Positions 44,173-55,300 of a stretch of DNA of 64,000 bases are shown here, piece after piece (within the stretch, counting starts at the first letter, position 1; the number at the start of each line of letters is the position of its first letter). The notes under the pieces were generated by a model that searched no databases, had not been told where the DNA came from, and was given only the letters and a program-made list of their open reading frames with translations. A program made the position numbers and the translations under genes. The stretch is from Mytilisepta virgata (taxonomy: Eukaryota; Mollusca; Bivalvia; Mytilida; Mytilidae), in the NCBI GenBank assembly GCA_028015205.1, contig CM051513.1, forward strand, positions 46,380,841 through 46,444,840, read 5' to 3'.

Positions 44173-44177
44173 CTTAA

Positions 44178-44578
44178 GGATGCTCGCTGGTCATGTTTTG
44201 GTCTTTTTGTCATATTTTCGGAATCCTCAGGTTTTATCCATTTCTTAAACATGAAATAATTTGCCCATGAATCCCCAATTTTTCTTTTATAATTCAATCA
44301 TATATACCTTAAAATGGTATTTGAGAAAATTTTTTGAAATCATTTTTTATTTTTTCACACATTTTGAGAGACTGAAGTTGTCATTGAATGCAAAGACAAT
44401 GAAAAATCCTGAGAAAACCCATTTCCTGCAAATTTTCAAGGCCTTATAGCTCTAAAATGAGCACATGAACCTATATATTTTTTTCTTGCTTATTTGTTTA
44501 CTATTCATATGTTCTCTCAAACTAAAACACCTATTTCGAATCCTATAATAATATTTCCTATAAGACCAGCGATCATCC
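44178..44578. mobile_element. MITE family A, copy 2
   Basis: TTAA|GGATGCTCGCTGGTCATG at the left and AGACCAGCGATCATCC|TTAA at the right, about 400 bp, inserted in the LINE remnant. TTAA lies at 44174-44177 and 44579-44582. Confidence 0.88.
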
Positions 44579-44890
44579 TTAATAATATGTATATGTTGTT
44601 TCTGTATGAATGGTGTGTGAAGTTTTCTAATTAACATTATTTATTTTGTGAACTTGTGCCTTTAGATATTTATTTATCAGTTATAAAATTGTGAAAACTG
44701 AAAGAAGAACTATTAATTCTATATTCCTTAACTCATATGAAAACATACATGTACATTTTTGTTATGTGTTTTGAATCTGTTTCAATTAAATCATTGTATC
44801 AATCTTGTAGTTGTCGAATTTATATTTTTATCATTTCTCATCAAGTGTAGTTTGTGGTATTTTATTTACTAGTACATTTACGAGTATTTT

Positions 44891-45150
44891 CGGAACCTCG
44901 GTGGTCTAGGTAGTTCGTCATGACTACTAATGATCACTAGCCTGTGAACACTGAGGTTGTGAGTTCGAATCTCATGTGTGGCGGGGTATGTTCGACTGCG
45001 TTCTAAATTGACAAGGATTGCCAATTTTTGTACTGATGGTCGGTGGTTTTCTCCGGGTAATCCGGCTTCCTCCACTAATAAAAACTGGCTACCGCGAAAT
45101 AGCCAAGCGTGCTGAAAACGGCGTAAAACCCCAACTAAACAAACAAACAA
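44891..45150 (+). mobile_element. SINE family 2, copy with damaged box A
   Basis: Perfect 11-bp duplication ACGAGTATTTT at 44880-44890 and 45151-45161. The head lacks the GCCGAGTGG part of box A, so it could not be transcribed as before. Box B and body are intact; the tail is AAACAAACAAAC. Confidence 0.92.
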
Positions 45151-45261
45151 ACGAGTATTTTAATACTAATGTTGATGACCCCTCTTCTAAAATTTTGTAG
45201 CCTTGAATCAATGAAAAAGATAAAAATCAACAAATAATATTTTCATTTGAATATCCTTCTT

Positions 45262-46245
45262 TAGCTCACCAGGCCAAAGGCCAGTGCGAAGTATTACCAT
45301 CACTTGGCGTCTGTCGTCTGTCGGTTAACTTTTCACATTTGATCTTCTTGAGAAGCAATAAACAGAATTTGACCAAACTTGGCAGAGATGTTCCTTGTAA
45401 GGTCCTTTCCAAGTGTTGTGCTTTGGTGCCGATTGGTCAAGAAACATGGCAGCCCTCAGGCTATTCTAATTTCTTATGGGTTGAACTTTGAAAAAGTTCT
45501 CTTTAAAATGATATACCTGATTGGACCCAACCTTACAAATATCTTTCTATAAAGGTCCTTAATTATTGTTGTTACCTATCAGAAATCCGAGATTGCTACC
45601 ACAGCCGAACTTAATTTAACATAGGACCCTATGGAAAAATTAATCTAAAAACCTTCTTTGCTAAAACCACATGGTCATCTGGAACCAAATGAAGCAGTAG
45701 TGGTTATAAGATGGCCCTCTTTCAGAATTATGTTCAATGACCCTAACTGTCAACAATTTAAGATGGCCCCCAAAGCCAAGCTTAGTTAAACATAGGCCCG
45801 TATGAGAAAATTGTTTTAAAAATCTTTTTGTATGAAACCCGTTGGAACCAGGCTTGGCAGAAATGGTCATTAGATGGTCCTCTTTCAGAAATATATCTGT
45901 CGCCACGGGGACTGTACCCAGAAGATGGCCACTAAAGCCAAACTTAACATAGGACGCTATGGGAAAATTCATTAAAAATCTTGTCTGGAACCACTTGGCA
46001 AATTGGAACCAGACATGGCAGCAATGATCCTTAGGTAGTTGTCTTTCAGAATTATTTTCCATGATCCAGGTTGTCGACCAAGGTGGTTGCCACATTTTCT
46101 TCACTGAAACTACTCTGCCAATGGAGACCAAACTGTGGCAGAATGGGCCTTTGCTGATTCCCTTTCAATTTTATGTCCAGTGACCTGGCTTGCCAACCAA
46201 GATGGCTGCCATAGCTGATTTTAGTTTAACACTAGACATTGAACC
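45262..46245 (-). repeat. 'CCATCTTGG' repeat family, reverse block
   Basis: Left edge TTTAGCTCACCAGGCCAAAG. Inside are repeated AAGATGGC, CATAGGACCCTATGG and CACTTGGCAAATTGGAACC-like units, the complement of the 4979 block. The 156-codon ORF 45661-46131 (minus) is a repeat artefact. Confidence 0.82.
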
Positions 46246-46249
46246 CGCG

Positions 46250-47635
46250 CGGGCGCGGGAAAATAACCATTTTTTTATGGTGGCCATATTGACTATAAAA
46301 AGTTGTTGCGGCCATGTTATTCATGGAACAGGAACTCAATATGGATGTTGTGGTTGGCTTCCCATAAACTTTCTTGTCAAGTAGGTGGTATCAACTGATA
46401 GTTTCATGTCTATATATGATGTAGTATTCCAGAAATGGATGTTAATGCAAACTTTAATCAAAGTCAATGAAGCGAGAAATGTAGGTCAACGCGACCCAAT
46501 TGTCATATGCGGCTGTTCGTTACTACCGAAGATGTATCCACTGATGAAGTAGACTGTATGTCACGTAGAATTACCAAAATGGACCTTAAGGTTCCATCAA
46601 AGTCAAAATCTATGACGAAAACACACCCACATAAATTGTCAATATTTTTATTGTTAAAATTAATTCTGAAGTGGAACTTGATGAAAAGTTCATTTAATAC
46701 ACATTTCATAGTGCATTACCTTATTCCTTCAGAATAAATATGAAAGTAAACATTTCCTTAGTGGCGGATGAATTTTTCAAAAGATGCCATGAGTTTGGTA
46801 GAGCAAATTTTTGGAAAATAATTGTTCCAATTGTTCCATTGCCATCATGGGCAGGGCAAGTGAGGCTTAATTCACAAATATATCCAATAATCAGACGATA
46901 AAAGCATTTTAGTGTGTGGCTGCGTGTGCTGTCCACGTTTATATTTATCAAAGATGTTCGAGATAAATTTCGCCGTTAATGATAAAGATGACCATTTGTT
47001 AAAAATATTTTTATCTAGGGCTTACAGAGAATTGTATGGTAGAGATATATTTAGACAGGTCAAATAACAAATAATGTGAAAATAGTTAATGGTTGGTTTT
47101 ATCACTTTGTGCAAGGTAAACATCCGAGCAATCCAAAAAAAGTTAGGAATTCCTCTGAACTTTACCTTACTTCTTCATAATCTTCAAAGTTCATAACCTT
47201 TACAGTTAGGAGAAATTGGTTATTGTAGAAAAACAATCCATGAAGCGGACACATCCCACTCGAAGGAGAATGTTTTTAATTTGTTTTATTCTTTTTCCGT
47301 AATTTCAAACAGAAAGACATTTAAAATATGTGCATACTTATTTATTTAAATCAATGTGTTAAAATGGTGCATTCGAGAACCTTCTAAAGGATATGTTGGG
47401 AGAATTCATATCGGAAAAGTGCATAAAAATTCCATTTGCACATAAATAAAACTGCAGTTTAAATTTATAAATGCAGATTGTCAAATCCGATAATAACCTT
47501 TATAATTTGAACCATACATCGTTTATTTTAAACCACGCATTTTACCGCCTATTCGGCTAATTCGTAAAGTTAGTATTATAGATATTATCCTATGGAAAAT
47601 TTCCAGACCTTTATAGTTCACTTATAGTTCTTATT
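46250..47635. other. No gene recognised
   Basis: Only short overlapping ORFs on both strands (46503-46951) without motif. A GC-rich palindrome-like CCGCGCGGGCGCGG lies near 46245. Confidence 0.4.
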
Positions 47636-47639
47636 GTCT

Positions 47640-49065
47640 AAACTACATAGCCATATTGAACCAACCTAGACAGCAATGGTTCTTAGGTGGGTCTGTTCCA
47701 AAATTTCGTCTGCAGGCAACCAGGAAAGTTGATTGCCATAGCCATCTTATTTTAGCATAGGACCAAATGGGAAAATGTTTTAAAGGTCTTTTTCGCTGAA
47801 ACAATCGGGTCAATGGAGACCAAACAGTGGTAGAATTTCTTATCAAAATATATCCATGATGACCCAGACCGTCAACCAAGATGGCAGGAACATAGCCAAC
47901 CTAAGTTTATCATATGTCCCAGTGGGAATATTATATATCAGATCAATATCACTACTGTTATAAAAATACGGAAATAGGTCGGAGAAAATATTCAAAATGG
48001 GTACTTCTTGGAAAAATGAAGACAAAACATTCTTAAAATGGCCCTTGTGTAGTTCTCCTTGCAAATTTATGTCAGGGAGTCGGGGTGGGGGTTCTTACAT
48101 CAGTATAAATGATCCGGACTGCCATACAAGATGGCAGCAACACGAGAACAAAGGACCCTATAGGACATTTCACGTTGGCCACCACACACGAACTTACGTT
48201 AACAAAAACCTTATAGGACAATTTACTTTAAGATCTCCTCTGAAACTATTCAATCAATTGGAACGAAACCTGACAGCAATGGTCTATAGGCGTCCTTTTT
48301 CAGAAATGTATCCGAAGGCGAAGACCAAGACCGCCATCCAAGATGGCCGCTATAGGCGACCTTAGTTTAATATCGTACTCCCCATCGGAAAATTCACTTA
48401 AGAATCTTCTAGTCTGAAACCACTAAACCAAATGGACAAAATTTGGTAGCAATGGTCCTAAGGTGGTCCTTTATGAGAATTGTATCGGATGACCTGGATA
48501 GCCATTTGAAAATTCATCTAAAGGTCTCGTCTGAAACCGCTAAACCATTTAGTACAAAAATTGGCGGCATTTGTATTTGGGCAAGATGACCAGCACAGCT
48601 CAACTTAGTATACTAGATCTTTCTTCTCTGAAACCGTTAAGCAAATTGGAACAAAACTTTGTTGCAATTGTACATAGGTGATCTGTCATATTTAATAACC
48701 CCAATATTGGGAGTAAATGAAACAATATTTATTCCTTAGTGATCCTTAATATATATAGGTTTGAAAGTAAGGTCCAGAAGAACCATGTACAAACATTTAG
48801 GGCTTTGCTCGTTGTTTATTGTCACAATTATATGGCGACTGTAAATAAAAAAGTCATCAAACATATGAAAATATCCTTTACAATTACAGGGCCAGTTGGA
48901 CCAAACTTTGGGCGAATACTTCTTTGGCCGCAATTTATAAGCAGGCCATACCAGAACACGGCTGTTGTTGCTATTCAAAAAAGAATCTGATATTATTTTC
49001 ATTGTGTTTTTTTTGCCACCTATTAACAAATTAAATCCAGGTGAGCGATACATGCTCCTTGGGTC
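47640..49065 (-). repeat. 'CCATCTTGG' repeat family, diverged block
   Basis: AAGATGGC units with 'AGCAATGGT.C' and 'TTAGTTTAATAT..' text recur to about 48700. The edge 'CCAGGTGAGCGATACATGCT' lies near 49036-49060. No gene is visible. Confidence 0.7.
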
Positions 49066-49241
49066 CCCTAGTTTTCATGTAACTATTTGTATAGTTTCTA
49101 ACTCGCATGTTCAAATATGTATCAAATACTTTGATCTGTGGCAAATAAGACAGATTCGATTCCTCCCTTGTTTAAACCGTGGTTTTTAAACCATATTTGT
49201 CAAGCCTGCGACTTTTGTCGCGGAAGTGAGACTATAATAAT

Positions 49242-49386
49242 CAGTCATGGTCTAAGACGTAAGATGGGACAATTCCACCAGAGGGTTCACATTTTCCAGT
49301 CAGAAACGAGGCTTGCCGAGTTTCTGATGATAGAAAATGTGAACCCTTCGGTGGAATTGTCCGGTCTCACATTTTTTACCATGACT
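49242..49386. repeat. Single hairpin, 145 bp, GAGGCTTGCCGAG tip
   Basis: The outer arms AGTCATGGT / ACCATGACT, the middle arms GGACAATTCCACC...GGGTTCACATTTTC with their complement, and the inner arms TCAGAAAC / GTTTCTGA are all centred on about 49314. Confidence 0.9.
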
Positions 49387-49767
49387 ATTTTTCTCACATG
49401 TCTCGGTCGAATATTTAAAGGAATAAACATGGCCACCATGACACGAAAATGCGCTCTATTAAACTAGACATCTAGTGCAAAATGAGTTACATATTTGAAA
49501 AGATCGTATGCCAAAGGTACAAAACTTTAAAACGACATATTTTAGGTTGAGCTTCACGGATTTTCAAATTGAAGCGATGTTAATTTCGACGTTGTCGTAC
49601 CATTTGTGCGAAGTTGTGTGTTTTCTGACGTTCTAGCATTGTGACGTGATGTTTTTTTTTTACATTGTTACGTCAAGGTAGGTCATGTGTAGTGAGATGC
49701 ATGAATCTCACACCGGTATCTCACACGGAATATGACAGTCCCAAACGCATAGAAATGTGAGAAATAG

Positions 49768-50160
49768 CGATCCTACATTCCGTCATCATCGGCGGCGGCG
49801 TCAACATTTACATTCACTGTGGTTAAAGTTTTTAAACATCAATAACTTTCTTAAACTATCCTGGATTTTTACCAAACTTGGACAAAAGTTTGTTCTTGAT
49901 CAAAATATGGTATCCAGAGAAAATTTTATAATTTTTCCGTATTTTTCTGATAAATGGACTATATTTTTTTGCCAGTTAACATTAGATACAGTCTGCAGTT
50001 AAACGTTTTTAAAACATTAATTACTTTCTTACACTTTCCTGGATTTTTACCAAACATAATCCCTAAAAATATTATGTACATTCCCTACATGCACTATTAC
50101 ACTGAAAACATAGAAAAGAGCGAAAGTAGGCGAGGCACTTGGTTCCGTGGAATCATTATG
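49768..50160 (-). repeat. Second copy of the element nested at 8641-9705
   Basis: Reads GCGATCCTACATTCCGTC, GGCGGCGGCG, then 'AACTTTCTTAAACTATCCTG' text, and ends AAAGTAGGCGAGGCACTTGG. It has only about two of the 190-bp units. Confidence 0.75.
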
Positions 50161-50341
50161 ACTTTTTTCCTCTACTAAACGTTTTGAGAAGAGAAGTTCA
50201 CTTTTATTACATCACGTGCTAATATAATTGGCACTTTTGGTTTATCCCCATGAGATGTTGTTTTCCATACCATCTTGGACCCAGTAAGAACATTTCGTTT
50301 GTTCTTAAATGATATTATGAATTTTGAGTATCACTATTATA

Positions 50342-50615
50342 TTTATTTATTTATTTATTTAGTTGGGGTTTAACGCCGTTTTCAGCACATTTTGGCCATT
50401 TCGCGGCGGCCAGTTTTTATTGGTGGAGGAAGCCGGAGTACCCGGAGAGAACCACCGACCTTCGGTAGGAAAATTGGCAATCCTTGTCAATTAAGATCGG
50501 AGTCGAACCCACCCCGCCACAGGTGAGATTCGAACTCACAACCCCAGCGTTGACAGGCTAGTGATCAGTAGTAGTCATGACGAACTACCTAGACCACTCG
50601 GCCACCGAGGCCCCC
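50342..50615 (-). mobile_element. SINE family 2, full-length copy
   Basis: Perfect 13-bp duplication TATCACTATTATA at 50329-50341 and 50616-50628. Tail (TTTA)n on the left, tRNA-like head GGCCTCGGTGGCCGAGTGG (reverse) on the right. The best preserved copy in the window. Confidence 0.95.
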
Positions 50616-50863
50616 TATCACTATTATAAGTTTCAAACAATATTTTTCTTCATGGAGAAGATAAACATAATCTTTCAATCAGTTTAATTGAGTTCTGGAG
50701 CTGGCATGTCAGTAACTGCTTGTAGTCCTTTGTTAATATATATTGACCATTGTCATTTTGATTAGTTTCTTCTGTTACCCTTTTAAACGTCGGACTCGGA
50801 CATCTTTTAAACTGAGTTTTACTGTGTGTATCGCTGTGTGTTTGTTTATTCCACATTGACTAG

Positions 50864-51189
50864 AGGAATTGGTGGAGGGTTGAGATCTCACAAAACATGT
50901 TTAACCCCGCCGCATGTTTGCGTCTGTCCCAAGTCAGGAACCTGTAGCCTTTGTTAGTCTTGTGTGGTTTTTTAAATTTTGGTTCATTTTTTTGTTTCGG
51001 AGTTTAGTGTGCCGTCCATTTTGCTGAACTAGTATGCATTATTGTTTAGGGGCCAGCTGATGCCCGCCTCCGGGTGTGGTATTTTCTCGCTGATTTGAAG
51101 ACCCATAGATAGCCTTGAGCTTTTTTCTGCTCTTTGGTTGGGTTGTTGTCTCTTTGGCACATTCCCCGTTTCCATTCTCTGTTCTATTC
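50864..51189 (+). repeat. Abundant dispersed repeat, copy 5 (longest)
   Basis: From GGTGGAGGGTTGAGATCTCA to CCGTTTCCATTCTCTGTTCT, with GCCCGCCTCCGGGTGTGG in the middle. It aligns end to end with the reverse of 32606-32900. Confidence 0.85.
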
Positions 51190-51194
51190 AAACG

Positions 51195-52370
51195 TGAAGA
51201 ATTTATTTTCTCTTTGCACTGTCGGATTTGCATCCGATGACGGAGGTTGTTTTTCCGAAATAAGCGATTATTTGCGTTTTAGTTCAATTATAAGTGTTCA
51301 GTTGCAGATTAAATTATTCACCTTGTACGGTCGAGGACTTTATTTACATGGGATTGTGGCACCCTGTAACATCAACATTTGATAATGTCTCTCGCAATAA
51401 AGGCTTGACCATGAAAATGATTTTTTTCTAAAAAAAAATAACTTCTTTGTCTTCTGATTAATGTCTTGCTATTCTGGTTTTCTTTTTATGCAAAAATGTT
51501 GCCATAGTTTATTGAGTTTAAACGGAACATGCTTTGGTATCAACTTTGATGCACTGGGTCGAAAATGGGGAAAACCGAAACCAATATACCAGTTTGTTTT
51601 AGGACAGATAATATCAAAATGATCGTAAAGGTTAGAACCACCTGAGAACAGAGCTACGCGTAAGGGAGATTATCCTTTTTTCTGTAAATTGCCTAATTTT
51701 TTTAAGCAGTAAAATTTTGAGTATCAATTTAATGTCTAGTAAAGTAACATTAACAACTGATCTGACTCTGCCACTGTGAACTGGAGAAACATATGCCCAC
51801 GTTATTGACGTTCATCGTTTAGTTCATTTATACCCACTACAGACAGAAAGAAGGGGGCAATCGGTAACAAAGGAACAGTCTTGCTATTTTCAACTCAACA
51901 ATACCCATTAATGAATTCGGATTCAAACAAATGGCAGGTTTAACATGAAAATCAAAGCTTTGATCAACATGTCAGAAACTATACAGTATGGCAGTTTAAG
52001 TATAAATATTTTTTCTGATATATATATATAATTGATGAGGTAATATACCAAGTTTATTTCTGTTAAAACTAGCTTTATTTGAGACATAAAATATTATGCC
52101 GTCTTTTCGGCGTTACCAGTTGTATTTGGTGATTTTGAACATCTCTTGTGGTTTACTTCTTTTGAAAACATTCTTTGATATTCTTGTCCATTGTAGTAAG
52201 GCAACACAGTAAGAAAACATAACAGTATTTATTTTAAAATATATTTTTAGACGCCCGAAGATGATGAATACATACATATAACCGATGGAAATTAACTATA
52301 TTAATTATCAAAACAGTTAAAGAAGCCCGAAACTCTCTAGATAGTTTGGCTACAATCTCAAATATCGATG
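51195..52370. other. No gene recognised; possible alternative last exon at its right end
   Basis: AT-rich sequence. At 52371 a good minus-strand acceptor could open an alternative terminal exon of the micro-exon gene, with AATAAA near 52230. Otherwise nothing. Confidence 0.35.
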
Positions 52371-52374
52371 CCTG

Positions 52375-55300
52375 AAAAAGAAAAAAAAGTTCTTTATTTC
52401 TAAGTTTATAAATGACAGAATTAAAATGTATTACTTCAACATTCTTTTAACTTTAATATGACATGACGCTTTGTAGACTTCATTATCTGCGTGAAATATA
52501 ATCCGACATTTCACCAATGAAAAAATATTTTACACCACGAAGTCGTAGTGGTTGGTGGAACATTGGATTTTTCAAACTAAGTTAAACTTACTAATATTTT
52601 CCTAAAATTTTAGAATTGATTCCCGATTTAAAGTATTCATTAACATATTTGACAATACTATCAATTAAGCAGAAAAATCAGCACAAATATGAAAATCTCC
52701 TCTGAAATGATATAGTATACTACATCTGCTTCTGGTATCCTGTTATATCAAAGTAAATCGTGGACCCCTAGATAATACTGTATTTACTCCTGATTGGAAA
52801 ACTCCGATATCATGAGCTTAGTTATGTCATATAAAAAAAATGTGAGCCATCAAGAACTAAACGTATTAAGAGTAAATTTAAGTATATATTTTGTACCAAA
52901 TACTTTTTGCAACTGTGTTAGAACTATCTATCTAAGTGTGTGCCTTATTTACTAATTTTTAAAGAAAGTTTTGAAAATCTGTAACACAAGATTTGTTTAT
53001 ATCAACGCCCTTTTTACGGAAGTGTTATGTAATGGAAGTATAAGGATAACGAACATTTTGATCTGAGAATAGAGTATATCGTGTTCACTAAGTAAGCTAC
53101 TTACACTGTAAAAGCTGCTTCAATACCATCCTATAAAGATAATTAAATTTCATAATAAATATTCATTATAATATACCCCAAATTCTTAAATGATAATATA
53201 AATAACATTATTCAGGTTATTTAAAATTCTTTGTATAACAGATTACATATTATTATCAGGCATCGATGTTCATTGCTCGTAATAAATTTTCAAACTGCCA
53301 ATCAATCAAGTTGTGCAGACTTTTGATACTTAAAATTCATAGTAAATTGAGAAAAAAAGATTACACTACTCGGAAATTAAGTCCTCAGTCATTGCATAGA
53401 TTGTGCTTGTATCTTTAAGGTATCCGGACGGACCATAATAGATAATGATCGAAAATTTTATCTCTTTTTGACCGTGAATGGCTGAACCAAACAGTTTAAA
53501 GCTGGAATTTTGTATATATATTTTTCTCAAGTTGAAACACACTTTGTTGCTTATATGCAGAGTCTGTAAAAATAAGTTAGTTATATTGGCATTTCCGAAG
53601 TTTGCCGATAATTACCGAAGTCATTTCAATTGCGTTGTATGGAACATCCGGGAACTTTCAAATAATCACGTGGTCATTTATGGTCCGGATACCTTAAGGG
53701 TTGATGCAGCTTTCAATATTTTGAACTTTGTTGGATGAGACGTGAAGTGTTAATACTTATACGCATACGATGCATCGAAATTAGTTATATACAATGTACA
53801 CATCCACCTTCATAATTATTTGTTAATTAACAATAGTATTATTGAAGTACAAAGTTAAAGTTTGAAGGTTGAAAAATAAATAATTATTAAAATAAATAAT
53901 AAATAATAATAATAATCAATCTCCGTTGCAGAAATATTCCCTACACAACTTCCTTCATATGATTCAAACCATCAAACAATATAAGGGACGAGATCAAAAG
54001 TTAATTGTAGGATAAAAAACTTAATTCAAATAGTTTGGGGGGGGGGGGGGGGGTGTAAAAATCGCTGCAAGTTTTGTTATCCGACATCGATTTTCGGATT
54101 GAAAAATATACAGATTCAAGTGATGTCCAAGTCAATATACAGAACAAGCATACATTGTTGAGGAAAAACAGGACCCATGATACAAAAAGTATACTCTAAA
54201 AGCATATGCCCATATTTGTCAATCAATTTTTCCCAAATTAAGTTAAGAGAGTTAAGTTTTCACTTCAATATTCATTTTTTTTTAAATTATAGAAATGAAA
54301 AAAAATGAATAAAACCAAATGTTAACCCCTACAAAAAGAGTTGGCCCGAAAATTCTCACTTCAATATTCATTTGAAAAAAAAATTATACAAATGAAATAA
54401 AATATTTACCACTATGAATTGAGTTGGCCCGAAAATTCTCACTTCAATATTCATTTGAATTTTTTTTTAGAAATGAAATAAACTGAATGTTTACCCCTAT
54501 GAATAGAGTTGGCCCGAAAATTCTCACTTCAATATTCAGTTGAAAAAAATTATAGAAATGAAATAAAATGAATAAAATGAATGTTTAAGATAACTTTATG
54601 TTCTAAAATTTGAATTAAAAGTAGAAGTTAAAATCTGCACAACTGGTGCGACGGTGTGGTTATTGCAATGGAGTAAAGGATAAAAGGGTGTCTTTATAGA
54701 AATGTCATTAGATGTGCGCAGGAGACCGGTATAGTTTTGTGCAAATATTAGAAAGGTTAGATAATACTACTCTGTGGATAACTGACCTTACCGAGCTGCT
54801 TATTATGCTGAAAATTATAACATCACAAATGAATATCCCGTATACCATTTAAATTTTCTGTTCACAATCCCATTACACACATTTTAATCGAAATATGTCT
54901 GTTTCCCATTTTTTTTATATCAAAGAATTAATAAACATTCTAAACTTGAAAATAAATTTATGGTAGCTTCACTCATTTTATTACTTTTTTGCTGATATTC
55001 CTCATCATAGAACTTTTTTTTTTATTTTGCTTTAAATTACGGATAAACTTACCATAGTTTGGTGCGTATCCTACAATAAAAAAGTAAAAATACGTTAATT
55101 GTGGTATTAGATAATGTCTGACTTTTTTTGCAAGTTGTAAAAGAATATTTGAACCCTTTATTTTTACACGTTTTAGACAGATTCCTTTATAACTAACATT
55201 GAACACTTCTAATTCGTAAGTAAAATAACAATAATCAAACTTCTGAAATGCTGTGAAACCAAATATATATACGATTGCTTTATAAAAAGACAAACTCTTC

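Noticed and set aside
43998..44297. 99-codon ORF as a gene
   Set aside because: Half is LINE remnant, half is MITE A end.
45661..46131. 156-codon minus-strand ORF
   Set aside because: Lies wholly in the 'CCATCTTGG' dispersed repeat; its peptides recur in frames of other repeat blocks.
53086..53125. Extra micro-exon (acceptor CTTTATAG, donor GTAAGT, 26 nt)
   Set aside because: Length is not a multiple of three and the phase-1 reading meets a stop, unlike all other exons of the gene.
54787..54802. Extra micro-exon of 16 nt with strong donor
   Set aside because: Phase-1 reading gives a stop at once; the signals are probably chance.
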